Shown: piece by piece, positions 15,830 through 24,234 of the stretch
How positions within the stretch are numbered: position 1 is the first letter of the stretch
How the letters are laid out: each line of letters opens with the position of its first letter
DNA from: Arthrobacter globiformis NBRC 12137
GTDB taxonomy: Bacteria; Actinomycetota; Actinomycetes; Actinomycetales; Micrococcaceae
Direction: 5' to 3'
NCBI RefSeq assembly: GCF_000238915.1
Contig: NZ_BAEG01000110.1
Coordinates: 1 to 63,402 of the forward strand
DNA: 63,402 bases
Made by a program: the position numbers and the translations under genes
The notes under the pieces: generated by a model
Database searches by the model: none
Told to the model about the DNA's origin: nothing
The model's input: only the letters and a program-made list of their open reading frames with translations

Positions 15830-17008
15830 TTGACCACCGTGCCGTCCGGGACAAACCTTTCCGGCCGGGACCGAGGCCCCGAAGGACTCTCCGTCCTCAT
15901 CGCCCCAGATAAGTTCAAAGGCTCGTTAACTGCGCCGGAGGTCGCCCGCGGCATCGCCAAAGGACTGCAGAAGGCAGAGCCCGGAATCCACACCATTGAG
16001 CTGCCCGTAGCCGACGGCGGTGACGGGACACTCGATGCCTTCCTCGCCAACGGCTACACCGCACGCGAAATCATGGTGACAGGCCCGGACAACGACCTGC
16101 AGCGCTCGGCAATCGCGATCAAGGACGGCACGGCAGTCATCGAAACAGCCCTGACATCCGGTCTGGCGATGCGCGGGGACCGAACACCCAACCCGCTGGC
16201 AGCAACCAGCCGGGGCGTGGGCGACGCCATCCTGGCAGCCCTCAATGCCGGCGCCAACCGCATCATCATCGGCCTCGGCGGCAGCGCCTGCACGGACGGC
16301 GGCGCCGGCATGCTCCAGGCCCTCGGCGTCTCATTGAAGGACGGCGCAGGCGCCATCCTCTACCCCGGAGGAATCAGCCTCCTGGACCTGGAACATGTCG
16401 ACTTGTCCGGACTCGATCCCAGGATGCCCGACACCGAGATCATTCTGGCAACAGACGTCACCAATCCCCTCCTTGGTCCCAACGGCGCCGCCGCCGTCTA
16501 CGGACCCCAAAAGGGGGCGGACAAAGAGGACGTCAGGCTACTTGACTGGGCCCTCAGCCATTTCGCGTCCAAGATTTCCCTTGAGGCTGCACACTTGCCC
16601 GGAGCCGGCGCTGCCGGAGGCATCGGTTTCGCCGCCCTGGCCGTGCTCGGCGCCACCGCCCGCCCGGGCATAGAGCTCGTGCTGGAGATGCTGGACTTCG
16701 AAACGCACCTGACAGGAGCAGACCTGGTCATCACCGGCGAAGGCCGGCTGGACGACCAGAGCTTCCAGGGGAAGGCGCCGACAGGGGTGCTGGCAGCAGC
16801 TGCCCGGCGCAACATCCCCGCCGTGGCCGTCTGCGGTTCCAGTCTGCTCACCGCCGAGCCGCGGTATCCGGACTTCGACGCAGTTCACGCCCTCACCGAT
16901 ATCGCACCCGATGTCCGCACAGCCATCAGCAATGCCGGACCGCTGCTGGAAAAACTGGCCACGCGGATCAATGTCCGCAAACTGCAGCCCCAGCCGGCCG
17001 CGCACTAG
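15830..17008 (+). CDS. Glycerate kinase (GarK/GlxK family)
   Basis: A 392-residue glycerate kinase with SVLIAPDKFKGSLTAPEVAR, ELPVADGGDGTLDAFLANG and the nucleotide loop IGLGGSACTDGGAGMLQALG. ITGEGRLDDQSFQGKAPTGV is the C-terminal signature. The start is TTG 15830, one base after the dehydrogenase stop, with AGGCAAG upstream; GTG 15839 is possible. It would convert D-glycerate from tartrate decarboxylation to 2-phosphoglycerate and feed lower glycolysis. The tight spacing indicates translational coupling. Confidence 0.9.
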   Translation: MTTVPSGTNLSGRDRGPEGLSVLIAPDKFKGSLTAPEVARGIAKGLQKAEPGIHTIELPVADGGDGTLDAFLANGYTAREIMVTGPDNDLQRSAIAIKDGTAVIETALTSGLAMRGDRTPNPLAATSRGVGDAILAALNAGANRIIIGLGGSACTDGGAGMLQALGVSLKDGAGAILYPGGISLLDLEHVDLSGLDPRMPDTEIILATDVTNPLLGPNGAAAVYGPQKGADKEDVRLLDWALSHFASKISLEAAHLPGAGAAGGIGFAALAVLGATARPGIELVLEMLDFETHLTGADLVITGEGRLDDQSFQGKAPTGVLAAAARRNIPAVAVCGSSLLTAEPRYPDFDAVHALTDIAPDVRTAISNAGPLLEKLATRINVRKLQPQPAAH

Positions 17009-17071
17009 ATACCACCCATACCAAGCCCGGGGCAAAGACGCCCACCCCTCCCAATGAAGCGAGAGACCATC

Positions 17072-18391
17072 ATGAGCACCACCACAGAACGCAAGGAAGC
17101 AGGCCCGGTAAAATCCGCACGGTTCATCCTCGGCGGGGTTCCGCTGATCGTGCCGATCCTGCTGGCAGGAATCGTCATCACCGCCGGCGCCTTCGAAGCC
17201 ATCCCCACCAACATGATCGGCGGACTCGCCATCATCACGGCATTCGGCATGCTGCTCGGACCCCTGGGCAACTGGCTCCCCGTCATCTCCAAGATCGGCG
17301 GCGGCGCCCTGGTTTGCCTCCTGGTGCCCTCACTGCTCGTGTACTTCGGAGCGTTCAACAGCAACATGCTCGAAGCCGCCACCGCATTGATGAAAGAGGC
17401 CAACTTCCTCTACTTCGTCATCTGCACTCTTGTGGTGGGCAGCATCCTCGGCATGCACCGGAGCACCATGCTGCGGGCACTTGTCCGCATCTTCCCACCC
17501 CTGCTCGCCGGAACAGTCGCGGCGGTGGCCGCAGGTCTCGGCGTCGCCATGCTCTTCGGATACAGCTTTGAGCGAGCCCTGTTCTACATCGTCGTCCCCA
17601 TCATCGGCGGCGGCATCGGAGAAGGCGTCATCCCCCTCTCCGCCGCCTACGCCAACGCCCTCGGCGGCGACCCGAAAGACTTCATCGCCCAGCTCATCCC
17701 GGCCGCAGTCATCGGCAACATCGTCGCCATCATCCTCGCCGGCCTGCTCCGCCGACTCGGCGAACGCAAGGCCCACCTCGACGGCGGCGGAATGCTCGTC
17801 AAGCCCAAGCCCGGCACCAAGGCAGAAGAGGTCCACGACAGCAACCACGACGCCGTCCCGGCCAACCCCAACTACGCCATGGGCATCCTGCTGATCTGCG
17901 GCATGTACGTCCTGGGCAGCCTGGCCGAACCGTTCCTGCACCTGCCCGCCCCGATCCTGGTCATCGTCTTCTCCGTCATCCTCAAAGTCGCCGGCATCGT
18001 CCCCGCCAGCGTCGAAGGCTCCGCCCGGGCCGTGTACGTCATCATCTCCAAGCATCTGATCTACCCCACCATGATCGGACTCGGCATGCTCTACGTGCCC
18101 ATGGCCGACGTCATCAGCGTCCTCTCGATCGGCTACGTCATCACCTGTATGGCCGTCGTGATCACCATGGCAGTCGTTGGCTTCTACGTCGGCAAAGCCT
18201 TGGGCATGTACCCCGTCGATGCCTCTCTCGTCACCGTCTGCCACAGCGGACTCGGAGGGACCGGCGACGTCGCCATCCTCTCCGCCTCCAACCGCATGAA
18301 CCTCATGCCCTTTGCTCAAATTTCCACGCGCATCGGCGGGGTCACCACCGTCATCTCCGCAGCATCACTGATCCACCTGACAGCTTCCTAA
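17072..18391 (+). CDS. 2-hydroxycarboxylate transporter (2HCT, CitS/CimH family)
   Basis: A 439-residue membrane protein. Both re-entrant-loop signatures of the 2HCT family are visible: VPIIGGGIGEGVIPLS in the first half and HSGLGGTGDVAILSASNRMN in the second. Family members are Na+- or H+-coupled carriers of citrate, malate and lactate. Next to tartrate dehydrogenase and glycerate kinase, tartrate or malate is the likely cargo. The start is placed at ATG 17072 (GAGAGACC 5 bases upstream), not at ATG 17054. It is last in the operon before a strong hairpin. Confidence 0.88.
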   Translation: MSTTTERKEAGPVKSARFILGGVPLIVPILLAGIVITAGAFEAIPTNMIGGLAIITAFGMLLGPLGNWLPVISKIGGGALVCLLVPSLLVYFGAFNSNMLEAATALMKEANFLYFVICTLVVGSILGMHRSTMLRALVRIFPPLLAGTVAAVAAGLGVAMLFGYSFERALFYIVVPIIGGGIGEGVIPLSAAYANALGGDPKDFIAQLIPAAVIGNIVAIILAGLLRRLGERKAHLDGGGMLVKPKPGTKAEEVHDSNHDAVPANPNYAMGILLICGMYVLGSLAEPFLHLPAPILVIVFSVILKVAGIVPASVEGSARAVYVIISKHLIYPTMIGLGMLYVPMADVISVLSIGYVITCMAVVITMAVVGFYVGKALGMYPVDASLVTVCHSGLGGTGDVAILSASNRMNLMPFAQISTRIGGVTTVISAASLIHLTAS

Positions 18392-18416
18392 CCAAATTCT
18401 TGATCTCTAACAGGCT

Positions 18417-18457
18417 GCAGAAAGCGGAGGAACCACGACGGTTCCTCCGCTTTCTGC
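18417..18457 (+). terminator. Strong hairpin terminator of the tartrate operon
   Basis: A perfect 18-base stem (18417-18434 with 18440-18457) around a 5-base loop, 26 bases after the 2HCT stop. There is no T run. Confidence 0.75.
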
Positions 18458-18543
18458 ATCAAGTTTCGGATTGGTGCTGCTGCAACTACGTAGCGTCTCC
18501 AAGCCGCATATCCCTCGCCTCTATCGTCCGCTCGTCCACTTGA

Positions 18544-18682
18544 GGCACACCCCAACCTGACGCAGTTGGCGTCGGAATTGGGCCCAGAAACAAGAACTTC
18601 ATCTGGGACCAGGCGCCGCCCGTCGCCGCCCAGGGTTCTTCCCGAAAGCCACGCGTCCGAGCCCCGCCAGGTTGACGGAATC
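18544..18682. repeat. Long direct repeat, copy 2 (internally deleted)
   Basis: This repeats 12097-12187 joined directly to 12300-12350 and runs into dif-like site D. The stretch 18458-18849 holds this repeat, site D and nothing else recognisable. Confidence 0.85.
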
Positions 18683-18695
18683 TCCATTATCGGCG
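18670..18695 (-). other. dif-like Xer recombination site D
   Basis: On the minus strand: CGCCGATAAT, GGAG, ATTCCGTCAACC. Both arms are identical to site A; only two of the four central bases differ. It closes the tartrate block begun at site C and opens the MarR/decarboxylase/hydroxylase block. Confidence 0.6.
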
Positions 18696-18849
18696 GTGAA
18701 ACAACTGGAGTAGAAGTAGCTGCGAGAACTCCCGGCCTCTAGCGTATTAGACGTTTTCGCGGGTCAGATAGGGTTTTTTCGTACGCCGAACCCCCAGTGA
18801 TGCTGTCCGGATTTGCGGCGTTGAGCGCTGAAGCTACAGGTTTCCTGCA

Positions 18850-19075
18850 TTTAAGGCATGTTTCCATGGTTTAGGGGTTGCAGTGAGTGGTGCCGTTCCG
18901 GGTTTCCATGGGCGCCGGCCGAGAAGAAGCTGGCTGCGCAGGGAACTTCTCCCCGCGGTACATGAAAGCAAGTTTGTCGTAACGCATCGCCGAGGACACG
19001 CCATTGCTTGGAAATTGAAGTTCCATTCGGCAACTTCGGATTCTGAACAGCCGCGGACTGGGCGTGTCCAGTGGG
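18850..19075 (-). pseudogene. IS5-family transposase remnant (C-terminal tail)
   Basis: On the minus strand VAEWNFNFQAMA followed, in another frame, by MRYDKLAFMYRGE matches the C-terminal IS5-family stretch (VVERNFNIFKQW, RYDKLALTYRG) also present at 1-204. Frame breaks and lack of the catalytic part show that only a decayed tail remains. It lies just inside the block that begins at dif-like site D. Confidence 0.6.
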
Positions 19076-19123
19076 ATAACAAAGGGTGGCGCTCCTGAAC
19101 CACCGATCTTACCCGGTCACTAA

Positions 19124-19371
19124 CTAGACATCTAGCTTTTCTGGGGTGCTCCGGAGGCCACCTATGCCCAGTGCTTGATGAGAAGGCGCCGCGCTCGGAG
19201 CACCTTCATTTCTGAAGGGATTCCCAGCACCAGTGCGGTAAAGCCGTCCACAGTGCGGGCAGTCAATTCGGCGTTTCTTCTCCTGCCAATTGGGCCGGGA
19301 CGGCGGGCCGGCTTGCCCGCCTTTCTTCGGCTCCAGCTGGCGCAGCTAGTGAAATTATGCTAGACTTCTAG
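19124..19371. promoter_or_regulatory. Paired CTAGAC[A/T]TCTAG palindromes, candidate MarR operators
   Basis: CTAGACATCTAG at 19124-19135 and CTAGACTTCTAG at 19360-19371 are near-identical 12-base palindromes in the otherwise gene-free stretch before the MarR gene. The second lies 45 bases before the MarR start. MarR proteins bind such short palindromes as dimers, so autoregulation of the 19416-21385 operon is plausible. Confidence 0.45.
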
Positions 19372-19415
19372 CTAAATCGGGCTACTGTCCTTTGATTGTT
19401 ATTGGAGATGGTGTG

Positions 19416-19994
19416 ATGGCTGAAGACGCAGAGGAATCTGCAACCACTGAGGAACCGTTCCGGATGACTGCCAATGCCCAGAAGATGAAGCGCATAGGGT
19501 CCTCTGAATACGAATCACTGGCCCGTGCCGCTGCCATTGAGCTGTACCCGGACGTCAATTCGTCCGCCATGGCGTTGTGTTTCAACCTCATCCGAGCCGC
19601 CAACAGGATGACCACGGACATGGAAGTCTCGGTGCACCGCCCCATGGGCATCAGCTTTGCCGGCTACCGCCTGCTGTTCACCATCAAGTCGGTGGGGCAG
19701 GTTCACCCAAACGAGCTGGCCCGGTTGTCCAGCGTTTCCACGGCTTCCATAGCCAGCTTGCTCAACACATTGGCGAAGAGCGGGCTCGTTACCCGAGCGC
19801 CGGATCCAGAGGACAAGCGCAAGACCGTGGTGCAGCTTTCGGACGAAGGCGAGCAAATGGTGGCCGATCTCTTCCAGATCAACAACCAGCGCGAGCAAGC
19901 TTGGGCCGCGGGGCTCACCGAAACCGAAGCGTCGATCCTCGCCGAACTGCTGCGCAAGCTGTTGCTGCACCACCCGGCTCCCCGAACCAGCTAG
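19416..19994 (+). CDS. MarR-family transcriptional regulator
   Basis: A protein of about 192 residues with a central winged helix: RLLFTIKSVGQVHPNELARL, then SSVSTASIASLLNTLAKSGL, and the wing RAPDPEDKRKTVVQLSDEGE. This is the MarR signature, preceded by a long N-terminal extension. ATG 19416 is chosen because GGAGAT lies 8 bases upstream; the further in-frame start has none. It is co-directional with the PLP decarboxylase gene 17 bases downstream and is probably an autorepressor acting on the palindromes at 19124 and 19360. Confidence 0.88.
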   Translation: MAEDAEESATTEEPFRMTANAQKMKRIGSSEYESLARAAAIELYPDVNSSAMALCFNLIRAANRMTTDMEVSVHRPMGISFAGYRLLFTIKSVGQVHPNELARLSSVSTASIASLLNTLAKSGLVTRAPDPEDKRKTVVQLSDEGEQMVADLFQINNQREQAWAAGLTETEASILAELLRKLLLHHPAPRTS

Positions 19995-20011
19995 AACTGT
20001 AGGAGATACTC

Positions 20012-21385
20012 ATGAGGGCTCAAGACGTCCGGTTGGACGACGCCGTGATCGACGAGCTGCGGCAACGCGCCAAAGACTTGGAGGCGTATTCCACTTTATG
20101 GGCCGGAGGACCAGCAATTGACTCATCAGGCTCAGCTGCCCTTTCCTCCCTGGTTGAACGACTGGCCAACATGTATCCGTACGGGGACGCAAAGTACATC
20201 GGCCAACTCCTTAAGCCCCCGCACCCTGTGGCTTGGGTTGCGCAGGCCATCACGGCACTGATAAATCCGAACAACCATGCCATGGACGGAGGCCCGGCCA
20301 CCGCGGTCCTCGAAAAGGAAGTCGTGGCCAAACTTGCGGCGATGTTCGGTTATGAGGAACATTTGGGCCATCTGACCTCGTCCGGTACTATCGCTAACCT
20401 TGAGGCGCTCTGGGTTGCCAGGGAATTGCATCCAGGCAAGGTCATACTGTCCGGAACAAACGCCCACTACACCCACGAGCGTATGTGCCGGTTGCTCGGA
20501 ACCCCGCACGAAACCATCACGGAAGATGACTGGGGCCGTCTTTCGATGGCGGATCTGAGGATTAGGCTGGCACGAGGCGGAGTCGGGACCATTGTCGTGA
20601 CTCTGGGCACGACCGGTCTTGGCGCACTGGACCAAGTCCATGAGGCCGCGGACCTGGCAGCCGAATTCGGAGCCCGGCTACACATCGATGCAGCTTATGG
20701 AGGATTTCACACTCTCCTGGCCACTGGTCCGGAACCGCTCGTTGACTCTGCCCCATTCCTGGCCATACGCCGGGCGGATTCAATCGTCGTGGATCCGCAC
20801 AAGCACGGACTTCAACCGTACGGATGCGGATCTGTGCTCTTCGCTGACCCGTCTGTCGGCAAGCTCTACTCGCACAGTTCCCCCTACACGTACTTCACTT
20901 CGTCTGACCTCCATCTTGGGGAGATCAGTCTGGAGTGCTCCAGGGCGGGAGCATCGGCGGCTGCATTTTGGACCACGGTTGAAGCTCTGGGATTGTCACG
21001 CGAGGGAATGGGATCGATTATCGCCGACGGCCGAAGGGCCGCACTACAGATAGCTGACATCGTCAGAGCCGCCGACGGTGCTGAGCTCGTGGTCGAACCC
21101 GAACTTGACATTGTTTGCGTCTTCCCTCGACGTCCTACCACCGGGCAAATATCTGCGGCAACAGAAGATGCGTTCGCGGCTATGGCCCAGGACGGCTGGC
21201 ACTTGGCGATGTATCGGGTCGACAGCAAGTGGCTTGCGAGGAACCATCCATGGGTCGTAGTTGATAGTGACTACACCACTGTCCTGAGATCCTGTGCCAT
21301 GAAACCCGAGCACCTCCAACTGGCCCAAGAATTCGGCCGCCGCCTCATTGCGTCGATGGAGCAACAGCCCTCACGGACAAGCTAA
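20012..21385 (+). CDS. PLP-dependent amino acid decarboxylase (group II, AADC/tyrosine decarboxylase-like)
   Basis: A 457-residue fold-type I PLP enzyme. The Schiff-base lysine is K264 in VVDPHKHGLQPYG. H152 (NAHYTHERM) would stack on the cofactor and D226 (HIDAAYGG) would contact its nitrogen. SSGTIANLEAL binds the phosphate. Group II enzymes remove CO2 from aromatic or acidic amino acids. Here it follows a MarR gene and precedes a flavin hydroxylase by 222 bases, so an aromatic amino acid or aminobenzoate-like substrate is possible. Substrate not determined. Confidence 0.85.
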   Translation: MRAQDVRLDDAVIDELRQRAKDLEAYSTLWAGGPAIDSSGSAALSSLVERLANMYPYGDAKYIGQLLKPPHPVAWVAQAITALINPNNHAMDGGPATAVLEKEVVAKLAAMFGYEEHLGHLTSSGTIANLEALWVARELHPGKVILSGTNAHYTHERMCRLLGTPHETITEDDWGRLSMADLRIRLARGGVGTIVVTLGTTGLGALDQVHEAADLAAEFGARLHIDAAYGGFHTLLATGPEPLVDSAPFLAIRRADSIVVDPHKHGLQPYGCGSVLFADPSVGKLYSHSSPYTYFTSSDLHLGEISLECSRAGASAAAFWTTVEALGLSREGMGSIIADGRRAALQIADIVRAADGAELVVEPELDIVCVFPRRPTTGQISAATEDAFAAMAQDGWHLAMYRVDSKWLARNHPWVVVDSDYTTVLRSCAMKPEHLQLAQEFGRRLIASMEQQPSRTS

Positions 21386-21607
21386 ACGTGCAGCATTGTC
21401 GCCCGCGCTGGGCCGTGAATCCGGATTACCGCTGACTTCCCGCGCACGCCCTGACCGTGGCTGATTCAAACGCAGCTGGACGAGTACCTCAAGGAAATAC
21501 AGGCATTGGGCGGGGCATCCAGATGCGGAGAGTCAAATTTCAGATACAGCGTCTAGTTCTGAAGAGCTTCGACGCTAACCGACTTACAACGAAGTGAGGA
21601 ATTTCCC

Positions 21608-23608
21608 GTGCAGTTTCACCATCACGGTTATGTATCCGGGGACCCCCGGATCCAGCCGGCAGCAGGAGTCGGCATCAACCGGCCAGTTGAGCTTCCCAGC
21701 GAGGTCGACGTGCTGATCGTCGGAACCGGGCCCGCCGGCATGCTCGCGGCCGCGCAACTGTCCCAATTCCCAGGTGTCACCACGCGCATCGTGGAGCGCC
21801 GTCCCGGGAGGCTCGCCATTGGCCAGGCCGACGGCATTCAGACCCGCACAGTAGAGACGTTCCAGGCCTTCGGATTCGCCGAGCGGATCATCGCCGAGGC
21901 ATATCGGATCACCGAGACGGCATTCTGGAAGCCCGACCCCACGGACCCCTCGCGCATCACGCGCATTGCCCGAACCCCGGATGACCCCGCCGACATCAGC
22001 GAATTCCCCCACCTCGTCGTTAACCAGGCCCGCGTGCTGGACTACTTCGCCGAGTTCATGGCCAATTCGCCCACACGGATGTCCCCCGACTATGGCTTTG
22101 AGTTTCGTTCCCTGAGCGTCGCGGAGGAGGGAGAATACCCCGTCACGGTGACCCTGGTCCACACCTCCGGCCCCCACGAAGGGCAGGAACGCATTGTCCA
22201 AGCCAAATACGTTATCGGCGCCGACGGTGCACGCAGCAAGGTCCGCGAGTCCATCGGCTGTACCCTCGCCGGAGACCAGGCCAATCACGCCTGGGGCGTC
22301 ATGGATGTCCTGGCAGTCACGGACTTCCCAGATGTTCGCCTCAAGTGCGCCATCCAGTCCGGAACCGGCGGCAGCATCCTGTTGATCCCACGCGAAGGCG
22401 GCCACCTCTTCCGAATGTACGTTGACCTAGGCGAGGTGGACCCCAACAACAAGGGCGCCGTGCGCAGCACGTCCATCGATGAAATCATCCGCAAGGCCAA
22501 CGAGATCCTCCACCCCTACACCCTCGACGTCCGCAACATCGCCTGGCACAGTGTGTACGAGGTGGGCCACCGGCTCACGGACCGCTTCGACGATGTCCTG
22601 CCCGAGGACCGCGGGGCACGGACCCCCCGGGTGTTCATCACCGGCGACGCCTGCCACACGCACAGCGCCAAGGCCGGCCAAGGCATGAACGTCTCCATGC
22701 AGGACGGCTTCAACCTCGCCTGGAAGCTCGGCCACGTTCTCGAGGGCCGCAGCCCTGAAAGCCTGCTGTCTACCTACGCCGAAGAGCGGCAGGTGGTGGC
22801 AAAGAACCTCATCGACTTCGACAAGGAATGGTCCACACTCATGGCCCGAAAGCCGGAGGAGTTAGAAGACCCCTCGGAGCTTGAGGACTTCTACGTCCGA
22901 ACCGCCGAGTTCCCGGCCGGATTCATGACCGAGTACGCTCCCTCAGTATTGGTGGCCGCCCCTGAACACCAGCACCTGGCAACAGGCTTCCCCATCGGCA
23001 AGCGCTTCAAGTCCGCGCCTGTCGTACGGGTGGGTGACAGCAACCCGCTGCACCTCGGCCACCACGCAACGGCCGACGGCCGCTGGCGCATCTATGTCTT
23101 CGCCGATCCCGCGACACCCCAAACCCCGCGAACCGGAACCGCCTCACCGGCCGAAGAATTCGCCGAGTGGATTGCCAACTCATCCGAATCGCCGCTCGCC
23201 GCCACTCCGGAAGGTGCCGACCCCGACGCATGGTTCGATCTGAAGGTGATCTACCAGCAGGACCACATAAGCGTCGACATCAACGCCGTTCCCGCAGTGT
23301 TCAAACCCCAAGTAGGACCGTACCGGCTCACGGACCACGAGAAGGTCTACGCCACGGATCCCGTCTCGGACATCTTCGACCTGCGCGGCGTGGACCGCGG
23401 CGGCGTCATAGTGGTGGTCCGTCCCGACCAGTACGTGGCAAACGTCCTGCCGCTCACGGCAACGGCGGAACTGGGCGCATTCTTTGCACCCCTCATGCCG
23501 GACAAGAAGTCAGAGAAGCTTCCACCCGCTGCGCTGCCCGACACGCACACCCCGGCCGCCGTCCACATCAGCAACGGGCGTAAGGACGATCTCACTTTCT
23601 CAAAGTGA
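21608..23608 (+). CDS. FAD-dependent aromatic hydroxylase (3-hydroxybenzoate 4-monooxygenase / phenol 2-monooxygenase type)
   Basis: A 666-residue group A flavoprotein monooxygenase. The FAD motif GTGPAG is at residues 39-44, the DG motif GADGARS at 204-210 and the GD motif GDACHTHSAKAGQGMN from 346. A C-terminal thioredoxin-like domain (about 470-640) is typical of the phenol hydroxylase/MobA subgroup, as is the length. The N-terminal MQFHHHGYVSGDPR recalls 3-hydroxybenzoate 4-hydroxylases. It would add an ortho hydroxyl to a phenolic acid using NADPH and O2. The start is GTG 21608 with GTGAGGAA upstream. The transporter at 24235 may deliver the substrate. Confidence 0.85.
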   Translation: MQFHHHGYVSGDPRIQPAAGVGINRPVELPSEVDVLIVGTGPAGMLAAAQLSQFPGVTTRIVERRPGRLAIGQADGIQTRTVETFQAFGFAERIIAEAYRITETAFWKPDPTDPSRITRIARTPDDPADISEFPHLVVNQARVLDYFAEFMANSPTRMSPDYGFEFRSLSVAEEGEYPVTVTLVHTSGPHEGQERIVQAKYVIGADGARSKVRESIGCTLAGDQANHAWGVMDVLAVTDFPDVRLKCAIQSGTGGSILLIPREGGHLFRMYVDLGEVDPNNKGAVRSTSIDEIIRKANEILHPYTLDVRNIAWHSVYEVGHRLTDRFDDVLPEDRGARTPRVFITGDACHTHSAKAGQGMNVSMQDGFNLAWKLGHVLEGRSPESLLSTYAEERQVVAKNLIDFDKEWSTLMARKPEELEDPSELEDFYVRTAEFPAGFMTEYAPSVLVAAPEHQHLATGFPIGKRFKSAPVVRVGDSNPLHLGHHATADGRWRIYVFADPATPQTPRTGTASPAEEFAEWIANSSESPLAATPEGADPDAWFDLKVIYQQDHISVDINAVPAVFKPQVGPYRLTDHEKVYATDPVSDIFDLRGVDRGGVIVVVRPDQYVANVLPLTATAELGAFFAPLMPDKKSEKLPPAALPDTHTPAAVHISNGRKDDLTFSK

Positions 23609-23712
23609 CCGGTAAGCCCCTGATTCGCCAAGGCATGAGCCAAGGCGGACCGCAGGGTATTTTGAGCAAGGGCACCGGCAACAATCGGGTTGGTATGCGG
23701 GTCACTCCCCCA

Positions 23713-23738
23713 GCTTTACAGAATCATTATTATCGGCT
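23713..23738 (-). other. dif-like Xer recombination site E (divergent)
   Basis: On the minus strand: AGCCGATAAT, AATG, ATTCTGTAAAGC. The CCGATAAT arm and four-base centre are kept; the outer right arm has drifted. It lies 105 bases after the hydroxylase stop and ends the block that starts at site D. Confidence 0.45.
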
Positions 23739-24092
23739 CGCCACATCAGGTGGGGGAGAACCGTAAAGAGGCTCCTTGCAGCCTGTTATGCGTGTCACCG
23801 CGGAGCCCAGCGCGAACAGCTGCTCGAGGGCGAGATCCTCCTCAGGTCTGTCGTCCGGATCAAGACACTCCCGTTTCGGGAGCCACTGCAGGTCATCGGG
23901 AGTCTCGCCGTCGACTGGCCGCAGCCGCACAAAAGGCTCCAATAATGTTGTGCTCTTGCCAATGCGGTGCGGTTGTTCGATGGGCGGGATGCCAGTAAGA
24001 GCCATCGATCTGGGTTTCAATTGAGCCGCGGAAGAACGGAGGCAAGCCAGCAAAACGGTCGAGAGAGCCTCGGCAACAAGAATCCAGGCCAT
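23730..24092 (-). CDS. Doubtful hypothetical ORF
   Basis: An open frame of 120 residues in the 625-base stretch between the hydroxylase and the AAHS transporter. It is possibly shorter, from MALTGIPPIEQPHRIGK. The C-terminal part is charged (LRPVDGETPDDLQWLPKREC). No ribosome binding site or homology could be recognised. Its 3' end overlaps dif-like site E. It may be a decayed gene; nothing else is seen in this stretch. Confidence 0.25.
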   Translation of the reverse strand: MAWILVAEALSTVLLACLRSSAAQLKPRSMALTGIPPIEQPHRIGKSTTLLEPFVRLRPVDGETPDDLQWLPKRECLDPDDRPEEDLALEQLFALGSAVTRITGCKEPLYGSPPPDVASR

Positions 24093-24234
24093 AGGAGACT
24101 AGGGACAGGGTATCTGCGCCCTGTCCCTGCCCCCTGACAACCCTTCAATCGGCCTTGGATCCAGTCATCATGTCAGGGAAGCCTTCGGCGACTCGTTAGC
24201 GCTGGAGCCATCGTCTGCGCCTAACGACTTGCGT

